Assembly (NCBI GenBank): GCA_030528055.1
Contig: JAUMZQ010000008.1
Coordinates: 44,058-108,057 of the forward strand
DNA from: Streptococcus sp.
Lineage (GTDB): Bacteria > Bacillota > Bacilli > Lactobacillales > Streptococcaceae
Reading direction: 5' to 3'
DNA length: 64,000 bases
Below are positions 47,853 through 56,723 of the stretch, piece by piece; the first letter of the stretch is position 1; each line of letters starts with the position of its first letter. A model generated the notes under the pieces. It was not told the origin of the DNA and did not search any database. It saw only the letters and a program-made list of their open reading frames with translations. Both the position numbers and the translations under genes were made by a program.

Positions 47853-49217
47853 TCAAAATTTCTTATTTTTGATAGCAGAAAAAAGGAGATGAAAAAGAAC
47901 AAAGATAAGAAATACTAAAATGGATAAAAGAAAGAATACATTGTGAACTCCTGTTTCCATATTTGGAGCTTGCTTAACCATGACCGCAGCAATAGCTGTT
48001 CCTAATGCTCCAGCGAAAGTTTGAAACATTTGGAATAAGGCTGTTGCGTCTGCAGTTTTTTCTTTATCGATTTGGGATACAGATAAAGCCAAAGTGTTAT
48101 TGAAAGCCATATTTCTACCGATAGTGAAGAAAATATAGGTAAAGATAATAGGAAACAAAGAAAGATTTTTTGTGAAAAAATAAAAAATTACAACAGCTAG
48201 GAAAAATAAAGTGTTGCCACCAAAAAGAGAGAGTTTGGGTCCTTTGCTATCGTAAAGTTTCCCCAAGAGAGGAGCTAAAAAAGCACCTAGCATAGTTCCT
48301 GGTAATAGAGCAAAACCAGCAGCAGAAGTAGTTTCTCCTCCAACAGTTGTCAAAAAATTAGGAATGAGGAAATTAGTGGATAAATTGGAAAATTGATAGA
48401 TGAAAAAGGGAATAATTCCTAATAAAATGATAGGATTTGCCAAAATACGAATATCTAAAAAAGGATGTGCGCTTGACAAACATCTCCAAATAAATAATCC
48501 TAAAGTTAATAGAAAAATGATGACAGGTGTCCAATTAAAACCGCCTTTTTCCAGCCCTGATATGGCAATAATAGCTGAGGTTAAAAATACAGATAATAAG
48601 ATAAAAGATAACCAATCAAAAAGTCTTTTCATTTTTTTCTCGGAATTTTTCAAGAAAAAATAACCCAAAATAAAGGAAATAATCGGAACGGGAGTGATGA
48701 AAGTATAAATCATATGCCAGTCAAATACTTGAATCATAGCACCACCATATGTAGGACCGATGGCTGGTGCCAAACTAACTACCAAACCACTTAATCCCAT
48801 ATATAGCCCAATCTGATTGCGTGGTACACGTTCTACAATTAGATTGAAAAGTAATGGAATCGCAATTCCAGTTGCACCACCCTGTAAAATTCTACCTAAC
48901 ATGAGGGTTGGGAAATTTGAGGAGAGCATAGCAGTGGTATTTCCTAAGATGAAAATAATTAGGCTAACAAAAAGTATTTTTCTTTCGGTCCAATTATGTG
49001 CCAAAGTGGCTCCCAAAGTAATGGTGATAGCTACGGCTAGCAAATATCCCGTTGTAATCCATTGGATAACACCAATATCGGTATGAAATACAGTCATTAA
49101 TTTTGGAAAGGTAACATTCATACTTGTTTCTGATAAGATTCCCGCAAAAGTGATGAGTGCGGTAGCAAGAATAGCAAAGAGAGTATCTTTTGATACTTTT
49201 TGATGATGATTAGACAT
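47853..49217 (-). CDS. MFS drug/efflux transporter, DHA2-like
   Basis: A 454-residue transporter with about 12-14 transmembrane helices. Family motifs: WITTGYLLAVAITITLGA and, in the fifth helix, LVVSLAPAIGPTYGGAM (motif C of drug:H+ antiporters, GPxxGG). LGRILQGGATGIAIPLL is motif B. It probably expels toxic amphiphilic compounds; the substrate is unknown. A palindrome at 49236-49263 lies 19 bases upstream of the start codon, close to the GGAGAT ribosome site, and may be an operator. Confidence 0.88.
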   Translation of the reverse strand: MSNHHQKVSKDTLFAILATALITFAGILSETSMNVTFPKLMTVFHTDIGVIQWITTGYLLAVAITITLGATLAHNWTERKILFVSLIIFILGNTTAMLSSNFPTLMLGRILQGGATGIAIPLLFNLIVERVPRNQIGLYMGLSGLVVSLAPAIGPTYGGAMIQVFDWHMIYTFITPVPIISFILGYFFLKNSEKKMKRLFDWLSFILLSVFLTSAIIAISGLEKGGFNWTPVIIFLLTLGLFIWRCLSSAHPFLDIRILANPIILLGIIPFFIYQFSNLSTNFLIPNFLTTVGGETTSAAGFALLPGTMLGAFLAPLLGKLYDSKGPKLSLFGGNTLFFLAVVIFYFFTKNLSLFPIIFTYIFFTIGRNMAFNNTLALSVSQIDKEKTADATALFQMFQTFAGALGTAIAAVMVKQAPNMETGVHNVFFLLSILVFLIFVLFHLLFSAIKNKKF

Positions 49218-49235
49218 AAAATCTCCATAAATAAA

Positions 49236-49263
49236 GAATTGAGATATGATTTTATCTCAATTC
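49236..49263. promoter_or_regulatory. Palindromic operator-like site upstream of the MFS gene
   Basis: GAATTGAGATA and TATCTCAATTC form a perfect 11-base inverted repeat with a six-base centre. There is no T-run, so it is a better operator than terminator. Confidence 0.45.
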
Positions 49264-49328
49264 ATGGGTTGAATAGATGAGCTTACAAACAAGTCCTAAT
49301 AAAGTGAAGGACAGATGCTTGTTGATTG

Positions 49329-50144
49329 TTAGAATACTCGGTAAACATAAGGATTGTCTGGTTTTTCTACTTTATCAAAGGTTTGAATTTCAAGAGTTGG
49401 TAGACTTTGTTTTAAACTTTTGTGGTAGTGAATGGCGATTTTTCCTTTAGCACGAATCCAAGTATTATTTTCATAGTGTTGACTATTTCCACTAGTTAGC
49501 AGTCCATAAACTCCTGAATCAGCAATACAGTGAATGATACCGAAGCGGAAAAGGAACTGGCTATTTTGGTCGCTTGGATCATTGTAGACAAATCCAGTAA
49601 ACTCTAAGTTTTTTCCTGCAAATTCATCCGGATAATCATAAATGACTTCCATGACTTCAATATAATTTTCAGTTGTAACTTTTATCGTATCTTTATTTAA
49701 ATACTTTTTAGCTGCTGAACGCATTTCTTTATCATAAGCTGTCTTGGTAAAATAATTACTTGTATCAGGTTTCAGATACTGATTAGTTGTTCCTTCGTCT
49801 TTTTGAACAGCTGTCGAGCTACCTTCTGCTAAGGGGAATTGAAATCCTTTAGCTGAGACAGTTTGAGAATCTAGCATAACTGTTGGAAAGAAAATTCCGA
49901 CAAAAAGAGGAATAAGCAGCAGACTGATACTACCGAATTTGGCCCAACGACCAGTTAGGTGACTATGAATTTTTATTTGCTTCATCCAAATAATTAATTG
50001 AACGACAGCCAATACAAAAGATAAAATCATAGAAATGTAAGCCAAATAAGAATAATGTAAATTGATATACTGATTTAATTTACCGGATAAGTGTAAATAC
50101 ATGGTTATTTCAAAGTAACCAGCCAAAATTAAGAAACGAATCAT
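49329..50144 (-). CDS. TIGR03943 family putative permease subunit
   Basis: 271 residues. Three transmembrane segments (about 3-20, 28-50, 64-84) precede an extracytoplasmic domain with EFTGFVYNDPSDQNSQFLFR and a C-terminal KVEKPDNPYVY. The family is always found beside a UPF0718 permease, of which it is thought to be a subunit. ATG 50144 overlaps the stop of that gene (ATGA), with GGGGGTG as ribosome site; an in-frame ATG at 50210 is inside the permease gene. Confidence 0.85.
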   Translation of the reverse strand: MIRFLILAGYFEITMYLHLSGKLNQYINLHYSYLAYISMILSFVLAVVQLIIWMKQIKIHSHLTGRWAKFGSISLLLIPLFVGIFFPTVMLDSQTVSAKGFQFPLAEGSSTAVQKDEGTTNQYLKPDTSNYFTKTAYDKEMRSAAKKYLNKDTIKVTTENYIEVMEVIYDYPDEFAGKNLEFTGFVYNDPSDQNSQFLFRFGIIHCIADSGVYGLLTSGNSQHYENNTWIRAKGKIAIHYHKSLKQSLPTLEIQTFDKVEKPDNPYVYRVF

Positions 50145-51046
50145 AGCATCACCCCCACAAACCAAGAATAAATCAAGATGACAATGGATACGATGACCAT
50201 AAATTGCCAAATGAATTTAGTTTTAAAGTAATTTTTCATCATGAGTAAATTCTTAACATCTAATATCGGTCCGATGATTAGAAAGGCAATAACAGGTGAT
50301 GTTCCAAAACTAGAGAGCAATGAGCTTCCTACAAAAGCGTCTGCCTCACTACAAAGAGAAAGTAAAAATGCTAGCAACATCAATAAGAGAATGGCTACTA
50401 AAGGCGTTGAGCTAATAGAAGTTAAAATGCGTGTAGGAACATATACTTGAACAATACTTGCAAATAAGCAACCAAATACTAGATAACGACCAGTATCAAA
50501 AAATTCATCAATAGCTTGAATGAAGACTTGGAAGATTTTTTTGACTGGTGATAGGTGATCAAAATGATGTTCGTGTCCTTTTTTTCGATTTTCTTTTTGG
50601 ATATTAGAATCGACAAAAAAACCTAAAATAATCCCTAAAATAGTAGCAACCACAATTGATCCGACTGCACGTAAAAGTGCAAATTTGATGGAATTTCCAA
50701 AAGCGGAATAAGTTGCAAACAGAACAATTGGGTTAATAACTGGAGCAGTTATCAAGAAAGGGACAGCAGTATAACTAGGTACTTTTTTCTCTAAAAATCG
50801 ATTGATGATAGGAACAATTCCACACTCACAAGAGGGGAAAATGAAACCTGCAAAAGTTCCAAAGAAAATGCGACCCCATTTATTTTTAGGGAGGTATTGA
50901 TAGACTTTGTCTGGCGTAATATAAACTTCAATAAAACCCGAGATAATACTACCAATCAAAACAAACGGAAGCGCCTCTATAATAATAGATAAAAAGATAG
51001 CTCCAGCTTGTAGAACGCTAGTAGGTAGGTGCGAAAAGAAATTCAT
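50141..51046 (-). CDS. UPF0718/YraQ-type permease
   Basis: 301 residues with about eight transmembrane helices. Conserved features: IEALPFVLIGSIISGFIE, FPSCECGIVPIINRFLEKKVPSYTAVPFLITAPVINP (with the Cys-Glu-Cys triad), and in the second half LSLCSEADAFVGSSL. The two cysteine-containing helices suggest metal or metalloid transport, but no substrate is established. The gene overlaps both neighbours by ATGA, forming a tightly coupled three-gene unit. Confidence 0.87.
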   Translation of the reverse strand: MNFFSHLPTSVLQAGAIFLSIIIEALPFVLIGSIISGFIEVYITPDKVYQYLPKNKWGRIFFGTFAGFIFPSCECGIVPIINRFLEKKVPSYTAVPFLITAPVINPIVLFATYSAFGNSIKFALLRAVGSIVVATILGIILGFFVDSNIQKENRKKGHEHHFDHLSPVKKIFQVFIQAIDEFFDTGRYLVFGCLFASIVQVYVPTRILTSISSTPLVAILLLMLLAFLLSLCSEADAFVGSSLLSSFGTSPVIAFLIIGPILDVKNLLMMKNYFKTKFIWQFMVIVSIVILIYSWFVGVML

Positions 51047-51186
51047 GCTTTTTTAACTTTCTTATTATCGTCTTGTTTTTTTTCTTTTTCATCTTCTGGG
51101 AATTCTACTTTTTCAACTTTTGGAAGACTTGCAAATTCTTCAAACATCTTATCTAAATCATCTGATTTTGTAAATTTAATGGCCAT
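51043..51186 (-). CDS. SPJ_0845 family small protein
   Basis: 47 residues: it begins MAIKFTKSDDLDKMFEEFAS and ends in a highly charged tail rich in E, D and K (EFPEDEKEKKQ onwards). This matches the short streptococcal SPJ_0845 family. The ribosome site AGAGGTG lies seven bases before the start, and its stop overlaps the permease start (ATGA), so it is translated and coupled. It has no signal or membrane segment; unknown function, perhaps a cytoplasmic modulator of the permease. Confidence 0.75.
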   Translation of the reverse strand: MAIKFTKSDDLDKMFEEFASLPKVEKVEFPEDEKEKKQDDNKKVKKA

Positions 51187-51336
51187 GAAAGCACCTCTTT
51201 TCTAAATAATTACTTCTATTATACTACCAAAAGAAAAAATATGACAATTTTAAAGGTTATTTGCGAAATAAATTTTGAAATATTATGTAAAAAATCTTAT
51301 TTAATCACTCTTTTTTGCTAGAAATACAGTCCTCTT

Positions 51337-51355
51337 TTTCCTAACAGTTAGGAAA
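51337..51355. promoter_or_regulatory. Palindromic operator candidate for the PRD regulator gene
   Basis: TTTCCTAAC-A-GTTAGGAAA, a perfect 19-base palindrome, centred 41 bases before the extended -10 TGCTATAGT (TATAGT 51387-51392). The same arms and spacing recur before the PTS operon (53960-53981). The remaining 300-base gap holds no gene. Confidence 0.6.
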
Positions 51356-51486
51356 TTTTTTTATTTTTTTTCAAGAATAGAAATGCTATAGTTAATATAT
51401 GGTAAGTGAATTTAATTGAGAATAACGCAAGAGAACAATTTGTTAATTTATTATTTGTTCTTATTATAAGCTTTTAGGGAGTATTT

Positions 51487-53376
51487 ATGTCAAAAACAAG
51501 GCGAAGCAATATTATAGATATTTTAAATGATAAAGATCAATGGCTAACTGGTAAAGATTTGTCGCAGATGTTGAATGTTTCGGATCGAACCATCCGTTCA
51601 GATATTGAAGCGATTAATAAAGAATACAAGCAAGAAGTTATTATATCGAGTAAACGATTGGGATATCGGTTAAACGAAAAAGCTGTTGCTGATATTGCAA
51701 TTGAAACGAACAATATTATTCCACAAACACCACAGGAAAGAATTGTTTGGATTATTAAAGAACTTTTGTTTCATTCAAAGGAGTTGAATCTCTATGAATT
51801 AGAAAATAAGGTTTTTATCAGCGGGTATTCTATTGAAAGTGATCTTCAAAGAATAAAAAAGATAATTAAGGATTATCATCTACAGTTGAAACGTTCCAAA
51901 AATTTTGTCCAACTACTTGGAGATGAGAACGAGAAAAGAAGACTCTATCGTAAACTTCTAACAGATGAGGTTCAGGGGAATTTTACAAATTTAAACATAG
52001 TGGCTACACTGTTTTCTAATTTTGATTTCTTGAAATTATCAGATATTTTTTCAGATATTTGCTATGAACATGATTATAAAATAAAAGAAGCACTGTTTCC
52101 AATTGTTATGATTCATGCTGGTGTTGCTGTTGAACGAATTATTAGTAAAAATTACGTCGAACAATTTACCATCCCAAAGGATAATTTTACTACTACAAAA
52201 GAATATGTGGTTTCTTCGGCATTTTTTAATAAAGTAAAGAGCGAATACAACACTGCCTTGGTCGAAAGTGAAATTATCCGTTTTGCTGTTTTATTGGGTG
52301 GTAGCAATCACCATCAACATTTTGCCGAAGAATCTGAAATTACAGATATAGTAAAAGCTATGTTGACTAGACTAAATGAAAATTTTGATATTGATTTTTC
52401 AGAAGATCAATCTTTGGTAGATGGGCTTGCAAATCATATTTCTTCCTTGATCGAAAGACAAAAAACAAGTACATCCATGTCCAACATTTATTTGAAAGAT
52501 ATTAAGAGAAAATATCCACTGATTTTTGAAATGGCTGTTCACGCAGGTGAAGTATTGAGTGAGCATCTAGAAAGGGAAATTGGTGAAAATGAACTATCTT
52601 TTATTGCCCTACATTTAGGTGCAGCTTGCGATCGTATCAATAGTCCAAATAGGTATCGTGTAGTTGTCATTATTCCTAATAATCAAATGCTATCCAAACC
52701 TTTTATGGATAAGATTAATTTACGTTTTTCAGAGCGTATGGTAATTGTTCATCATGATAAAATATTTGACGAAAGACAAATTAGACTACTGAATCCAGAT
52801 TTGATTATTTCAACGGTATCACTCAAACACCAGTTGAATGCTCCAACAATTCAGCTTTCTCTTTTGTTTGATTATGAAGATGAAAGTAAGATTTTTCAAT
52901 TACTTAATCAACTAGATAAGGAACGATACCACGAAAAATTTCAACAAATGATGGAACATTTGTTACAGAAAAAATTGTTTTATAGAAAAACCTCTATTGG
53001 AAATAGTGAAGAAGCCATTGAGTTTTTATGTGACGAACTGATAAAACAACAATTAGCCGATGAAAGCTATAAACAAGATGTCATAAAAAGAGAACGCATT
53101 TCTTCAACTTCGTTTGTGCAAGGTTTTGCAGTGCCACATGCTATTGAAATCTCTACGAGCGAATCTTGCATTGCAACACTCACTTTGGATAAAGCAGTCA
53201 CATGGGGGAATTTTGAAGTTCGCTTGATTATTCTGTTAGCAATTCGAGAAGTCGACACACAGTTGATGAGCATTTTCTTTGATTGGTTATCTAACTTAGT
53301 GATGGATCCACAAAAATTGACCGCATTAATCAATTCTCAAGATCAAAAAGAATTTATTGAAAATATTTTAAAATAG
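51487..53376 (+). CDS. PRD-containing transcription activator (BglG/LicR/MtlR type)
   Basis: 629 residues. In order: HTH_11 (about 1-60, LTGKDLSQMLNVSDRTIRSDIEAINK), a Mga-like helical domain (about 75-160), PRD1 (about 180-280), PRD2 (about 290-395), an EIIB-like domain (about 400-485) and a C-terminal EIIA domain (about 490-629) with His551 in FVQGFAVPHA. Such regulators are switched by PTS phosphorylation: activated when inducing sugar is transported. The EIIB-like domain lacks the usual phosphocysteine (IIPNNQ). It starts the PTS-GrdB-MupG locus. Confidence 0.88.
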   Translation: MSKTRRSNIIDILNDKDQWLTGKDLSQMLNVSDRTIRSDIEAINKEYKQEVIISSKRLGYRLNEKAVADIAIETNNIIPQTPQERIVWIIKELLFHSKELNLYELENKVFISGYSIESDLQRIKKIIKDYHLQLKRSKNFVQLLGDENEKRRLYRKLLTDEVQGNFTNLNIVATLFSNFDFLKLSDIFSDICYEHDYKIKEALFPIVMIHAGVAVERIISKNYVEQFTIPKDNFTTTKEYVVSSAFFNKVKSEYNTALVESEIIRFAVLLGGSNHHQHFAEESEITDIVKAMLTRLNENFDIDFSEDQSLVDGLANHISSLIERQKTSTSMSNIYLKDIKRKYPLIFEMAVHAGEVLSEHLEREIGENELSFIALHLGAACDRINSPNRYRVVVIIPNNQMLSKPFMDKINLRFSERMVIVHHDKIFDERQIRLLNPDLIISTVSLKHQLNAPTIQLSLLFDYEDESKIFQLLNQLDKERYHEKFQQMMEHLLQKKLFYRKTSIGNSEEAIEFLCDELIKQQLADESYKQDVIKRERISSTSFVQGFAVPHAIEISTSESCIATLTLDKAVTWGNFEVRLIILLAIREVDTQLMSIFFDWLSNLVMDPQKLTALINSQDQKEFIENILK

Positions 53377-53386
53377 GAGCAGACAA

Positions 53387-53959
53387 ATGAATCAAAAAGT
53401 AGATAGAGAGGCAGTTACCAATTCATTTCATAAGATTTTAGGAAGACGTTTCTTAGCCTATTTATTAGACTGGTACATCGGTGCGATGTTAACAGCATTG
53501 CCAATTGGAATAGTCTCTCAAAAATTATATGGAACCATGCTCAATCAAAATTTACTTTCTTTTACAAAACCTTATGGTTTAATCTGTGGAATTTTAAGCT
53601 TGTTATGTAGCTTGATTTATTATGTGGTGATTCCTTTAGGAAAAAACAAGGGACAAACTCTAGGAAAGAAATTATTGCATTTAAAAATCATTAAAGAAAA
53701 TGGTGAAGATGTGGATTTCAAGACTATTTTTATTAGACAAGTTATTGGAATTATCCTAATTGAAGGTGGGTTATATACAGCAAGTGTTATTTGGCAACAA
53801 GTTATTGAATTGACATTAGACATTCCAGTTGTTACATTTCTTAAATTTTTGGGTCTTGGGTTGAGTATTTTGAGTGCACTTTTATTAGCATTTCATAAAA
53901 ACCACAAGTCTATACATGATTATATTGCAAAAACAACGGTTGTGGATATAAAGGATTGA
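53387..53959 (+). CDS. RDD family membrane protein
   Basis: 190 residues with four transmembrane segments. RRFLAYLLDWYIGAML gives the first Arg and Asp of the RDD signature, GQTLGKKLLHLKII and the terminal HDYIAKTTVV complete it. RDD proteins are poorly understood; some act as Na+/H+ exchangers. It follows the PRD regulator by ten bases, so both are one transcript. The PTS operon promoter overlaps the region just after its stop codon. Confidence 0.82.
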   Translation: MNQKVDREAVTNSFHKILGRRFLAYLLDWYIGAMLTALPIGIVSQKLYGTMLNQNLLSFTKPYGLICGILSLLCSLIYYVVIPLGKNKGQTLGKKLLHLKIIKENGEDVDFKTIFIRQVIGIILIEGGLYTASVIWQQVIELTLDIPVVTFLKFLGLGLSILSALLLAFHKNHKSIHDYIAKTTVVDIKD

Positions 53960-53981
53960 TTTTTCCTAATATTAGGAAAAA
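53960..53981. promoter_or_regulatory. Palindromic operator candidate before the PTS operon
   Basis: TTTTTCCTAA-TA-TTAGGAAAAA, a perfect 22-base palindrome beginning directly after the RDD stop codon. Its centre lies 41-42 bases before the -10 TATAAT (54012-54017), whose -35 is poor, as expected for an activated promoter. It could also fold as a weak RNA hairpin. Confidence 0.6.
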
Positions 53982-54046
53982 GTTTTCTTACTAAAATGAT
54001 AAATAGAAAATTATAATAAAGTTATAAGGAACAGAGAGGTCACATT

Positions 54047-54370
54047 ATGGATGCATTGCAAATGGCAAGTTTTAAAATTATTTCTGCAGTAGGTACTGCT
54101 AAATCTTATTATATTGAAGCCATTCGTTCTTCTGAAAGGGGAGAATTTGAAGACGCAAAAGAAAAAATGGAGAAAGGAAAAGATGCTTATAAAGAAGGAC
54201 ATGAAATTCATTTTAAGTTGATTCAAGAAGAGGCAAAGGGAGAAAATCAATTGATTACGTTGCTACTGACACATGCTGAAGATCAATTGATGTCTACGGA
54301 AACTATTCAACTTCTTGCAGAACAACTCATAAAAACAAATCAACGTTTGTATCATTTAGAACAAAAATAA
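54047..54370 (+). CDS. PTS lactose/cellobiose-family IIA component
   Basis: 107 residues, all helical. The phosphorylated His is His76 in LLLTHAEDQLMS, in the position of the family phosphosite. GRGEFEDAK-like helix (SSERGEFEDAKEKM) and AYKEGHEIHF are typical. It receives phosphate from HPr and passes it to the IIB at 54383. First gene of the operon; the ribosome site is CAGAGAGG. Confidence 0.93.
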   Translation: MDALQMASFKIISAVGTAKSYYIEAIRSSERGEFEDAKEKMEKGKDAYKEGHEIHFKLIQEEAKGENQLITLLLTHAEDQLMSTETIQLLAEQLIKTNQRLYHLEQK

Positions 54371-54382
54371 GAGGTATATATT

Positions 54383-54703
54383 ATGAAAAAGGTTTATTTA
54401 TTTTGTAGTGCGGGAATGTCAACCAGTATGTTAGCTAGCAATATGCAAAGTGTTGCTGATAGTCATAATTTACCGATTAAGGTAGCGGCATTTCCACATG
54501 ATAAATTGTCCGACATTATTTCTAAAGATTGTCCAGATTGTATTTTACTGGGTCCTCAAGTGAAGTATATGTACGATGAAACGATAGCACAATTCGGAAA
54601 AGAAGGAATTCCGATTAGTGTTATTGATTCAGGTGATTATGGCATGATGAATGGCGAAAATGTATTAAAGAGTGCTATTAAATTAATTAAAGAAAATAAA
54701 TAA
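54383..54703 (+). CDS. PTS lactose/cellobiose-family IIB component
   Basis: 106 residues, with the phosphocysteine Cys8 in LFCSAGMSTSML. The C-terminal part (GENVLKSAIKLI) is usual for cellobiose-class IIB. It hands the phosphate to the sugar bound by IIC. 12 bases after IIA. Confidence 0.94.
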   Translation: MKKVYLFCSAGMSTSMLASNMQSVADSHNLPIKVAAFPHDKLSDIISKDCPDCILLGPQVKYMYDETIAQFGKEGIPISVIDSGDYGMMNGENVLKSAIKLIKENK

Positions 54704-54726
54704 TCGTCAGGAAAGGATTAGCTATT

Positions 54727-56094
54727 ATGATGAAAAAGTTAGAAAAGTTCTTGGTTCCTCTTGCTGAGGTAATTGGGAAAAATAAATATCTTGTATCAAT
54801 TCGGGATGGCTTTTTGATTACAACACCATTACTGATTGCAGGTTCCATTTTTCTATTGATTGGTGAGTTTCCCATTCCAGCTTTGACAAACTGGATGAAC
54901 TCCGTTATTATCGACTCAAAGACAGGCGCAACACTGACAAGTTTTATTGAAAAACCATCCAGCGCTACCTTCTCTGTTATGGCTATTTTTGCAGTGATTG
55001 CCATTGCCTATTCATTTGCAAAACAGATTAAAACAAATAAAATTTTTAGTTCCTCAGTTGCAGTTATGAGTTGGCTTTTATTGATGCCGTACGTCGTAGC
55101 TGGTGCAACAAAAGTTGGAGGAAAAGATGTTCCAGTCGCTTTACCAGGTATTCCATTGAATTGGGTTGGTGCCAAAGGTATCTTTATTGGTATTGTAGTA
55201 TCATTTCTTGCCGTTCATCTTTATGCGTGGGTGGAAAGAAAAGGTTGGGTAATCAAAATGCCAGTCGGTGTTCCTCCTACAGTTGAAGAATCTTTTGCAG
55301 CACTAATACCAGCAACGATTGTGATGACAACTTTTTTCCTTGTCAATCTCTTATTTGGTTTCTTAGGAACCAATGCCTTCCAAGTTGTATTTGATATTTT
55401 GCAAACTCCTCTTGTTAATCTTGGAGGAACTCTTGGAGCATCATTAACAGCTTACTTCTTTATTGGTTTGTTCTGGTTCTTTGGTATCAATGGTGGTGCA
55501 GTTGTAAGTGCTGTGTACAGTCCTGTTTTGGCTACACTATCACTTGAAAATATTGAATTCTTTAAAACTGGTTCAGGTATGCCTCATATCATCAATGGTC
55601 AATTCCAAGACTTATTTGCAGTGTTTGGTGGAGCAGGTTCTACTTTATCCCTTATCATTGCCATGTTACTTTTCTGTCGTTCAAAACGCATTACAGAATT
55701 AGGAAAACTTTCACTCATTCCTGGTATTTTTGGAATTAACGAACCGATTATATTTGGTTTACCAATGGTATTGAATCCTGTAATGGTTGTGCCGTTTATG
55801 TTTGTACCGATAGTGAACATTTTAATTGCTTACACTACAATGGCTACAGGACTTGTTCCAATTACAAATGGAGTTACAATTCCTTGGACAACTCCACCAA
55901 TCATTTCTGGTTTTCTTGCAACTGATTGGCGCGGTGCTATACTTCAAGCTTTCTTGATTGCAATTGGTGTTTTCATCTACATGCCATTTATTAAAGTAAT
56001 GGATAAACAATATCTAATAGATGAAACAAAACCTACAGAAGTAAAAGACGAAAATGATATTGATTTAGATAATTTATCTTTTGATGATTTATAG
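54727..56094 (+). CDS. PTS lactose/cellobiose-family IIC permease
   Basis: 455 residues with about ten transmembrane helices. LVSIRDGFLITTPLLIAGSIFLL near the N-terminus, and the sugar-site loop GIFGINEPIIFGLPMVLNPVMVVPF, are diagnostic of the cellobiose (CelB/LicC) class. The acidic tail ends DIDLDNLSFDDL. Substrates of this class include cellobiose, chitobiose, lactose and other beta-disaccharides; downstream genes hint at a wall-derived or unusual glycoside. The GrdB-related gene starts nine bases after its stop. Confidence 0.93.
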   Translation: MMKKLEKFLVPLAEVIGKNKYLVSIRDGFLITTPLLIAGSIFLLIGEFPIPALTNWMNSVIIDSKTGATLTSFIEKPSSATFSVMAIFAVIAIAYSFAKQIKTNKIFSSSVAVMSWLLLMPYVVAGATKVGGKDVPVALPGIPLNWVGAKGIFIGIVVSFLAVHLYAWVERKGWVIKMPVGVPPTVEESFAALIPATIVMTTFFLVNLLFGFLGTNAFQVVFDILQTPLVNLGGTLGASLTAYFFIGLFWFFGINGGAVVSAVYSPVLATLSLENIEFFKTGSGMPHIINGQFQDLFAVFGGAGSTLSLIIAMLLFCRSKRITELGKLSLIPGIFGINEPIIFGLPMVLNPVMVVPFMFVPIVNILIAYTTMATGLVPITNGVTIPWTTPPIISGFLATDWRGAILQAFLIAIGVFIYMPFIKVMDKQYLIDETKPTEVKDENDIDLDNLSFDDL

Positions 56095-56103
56095 GAGTAC
56101 ATT

Positions 56104-56625
56104 GTGAAAGTAGTAATGATATACGACCAGATTCAATCTGGAGCTGGCATCAAAGATGATCATATGGTTCCTTTAGGTATAAATAAGGGAGCTACAGGTC
56201 CAGCAATTATGATGGAGAATTATTTTAAAAATATTGGTGCAACTGTTATAGCTTGTCTATACTGCGGTGATGGTTTTTATGAAGCAAATCCAGAGGAAGT
56301 TAGCCGTAAACTATGTGCTATGGTGACAAAATTACAAGCTGATATAGTCATTTGCGGACCCTGTTTTGATTATAAAGGTTATGCAAATATGGCTGCAAAA
56401 ATTGCCATTGATATCAATGAAAAAACTACCGCTCAAGCTTTTGCAGCAATGGCAGTCGAATGTTTAACGGTTGTAGATAGGTATAAAAGTAAAGTAAATA
56501 TTGTAAGAATGCCTAAAAAAGGAGCAGGAGGTCTGAATCAATCTTTACAAGGTATGTGTGAATTAGCACAAGCTATGTTAACACATGAAAATGAGAATAC
56601 AATTATTCAAAAATATTGTTACTAA
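56104..56625 (+). CDS. GrdB-related protein (glycine/betaine reductase B-like), without selenocysteine part
   Basis: 173 residues related to the N-terminal half of GrdB/PrdB selenoproteins: GATGPAIMMENYF, YCGDGFYEANPEE and CGPCFDYKGYANMA correspond to the GxGP, CGDNxF and GPAFNAGRYG motifs of that family. The C-terminal selenocysteine domain of GrdB is absent, and there is no UGA in frame. It is rich in Cys (nine, including the last-but-one residue). GTG 56104 follows a TAGGAGTAC site. It is encoded in a PTS operon, so a role in metabolising the transported compound is inferred; the reaction is unknown. Confidence 0.75.
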   Translation: MKVVMIYDQIQSGAGIKDDHMVPLGINKGATGPAIMMENYFKNIGATVIACLYCGDGFYEANPEEVSRKLCAMVTKLQADIVICGPCFDYKGYANMAAKIAIDINEKTTAQAFAAMAVECLTVVDRYKSKVNIVRMPKKGAGGLNQSLQGMCELAQAMLTHENENTIIQKYCY

Positions 56626-56723
56626 AAAAAGAACATTACAAAAGTTAGCCTTTGTGATACTCTTGTATCGTATAGAGTTCAATTTTTTGGAACGAATCAT
56701 AATTGGATTATAAAGGAGGGAAT

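Noticed and set aside
51300-51480. Possible riboswitch or T-box before the PRD regulator
   Set aside because: I see only the palindrome and an extended -10; no specifier loop, anti-terminator or terminator is present.
56104-56625. Selenocysteine (in-frame UGA) in the GrdB-related gene
   Set aside because: The frame has no internal TGA and ends at TAA. It covers only the part of GrdB before the selenocysteine site.
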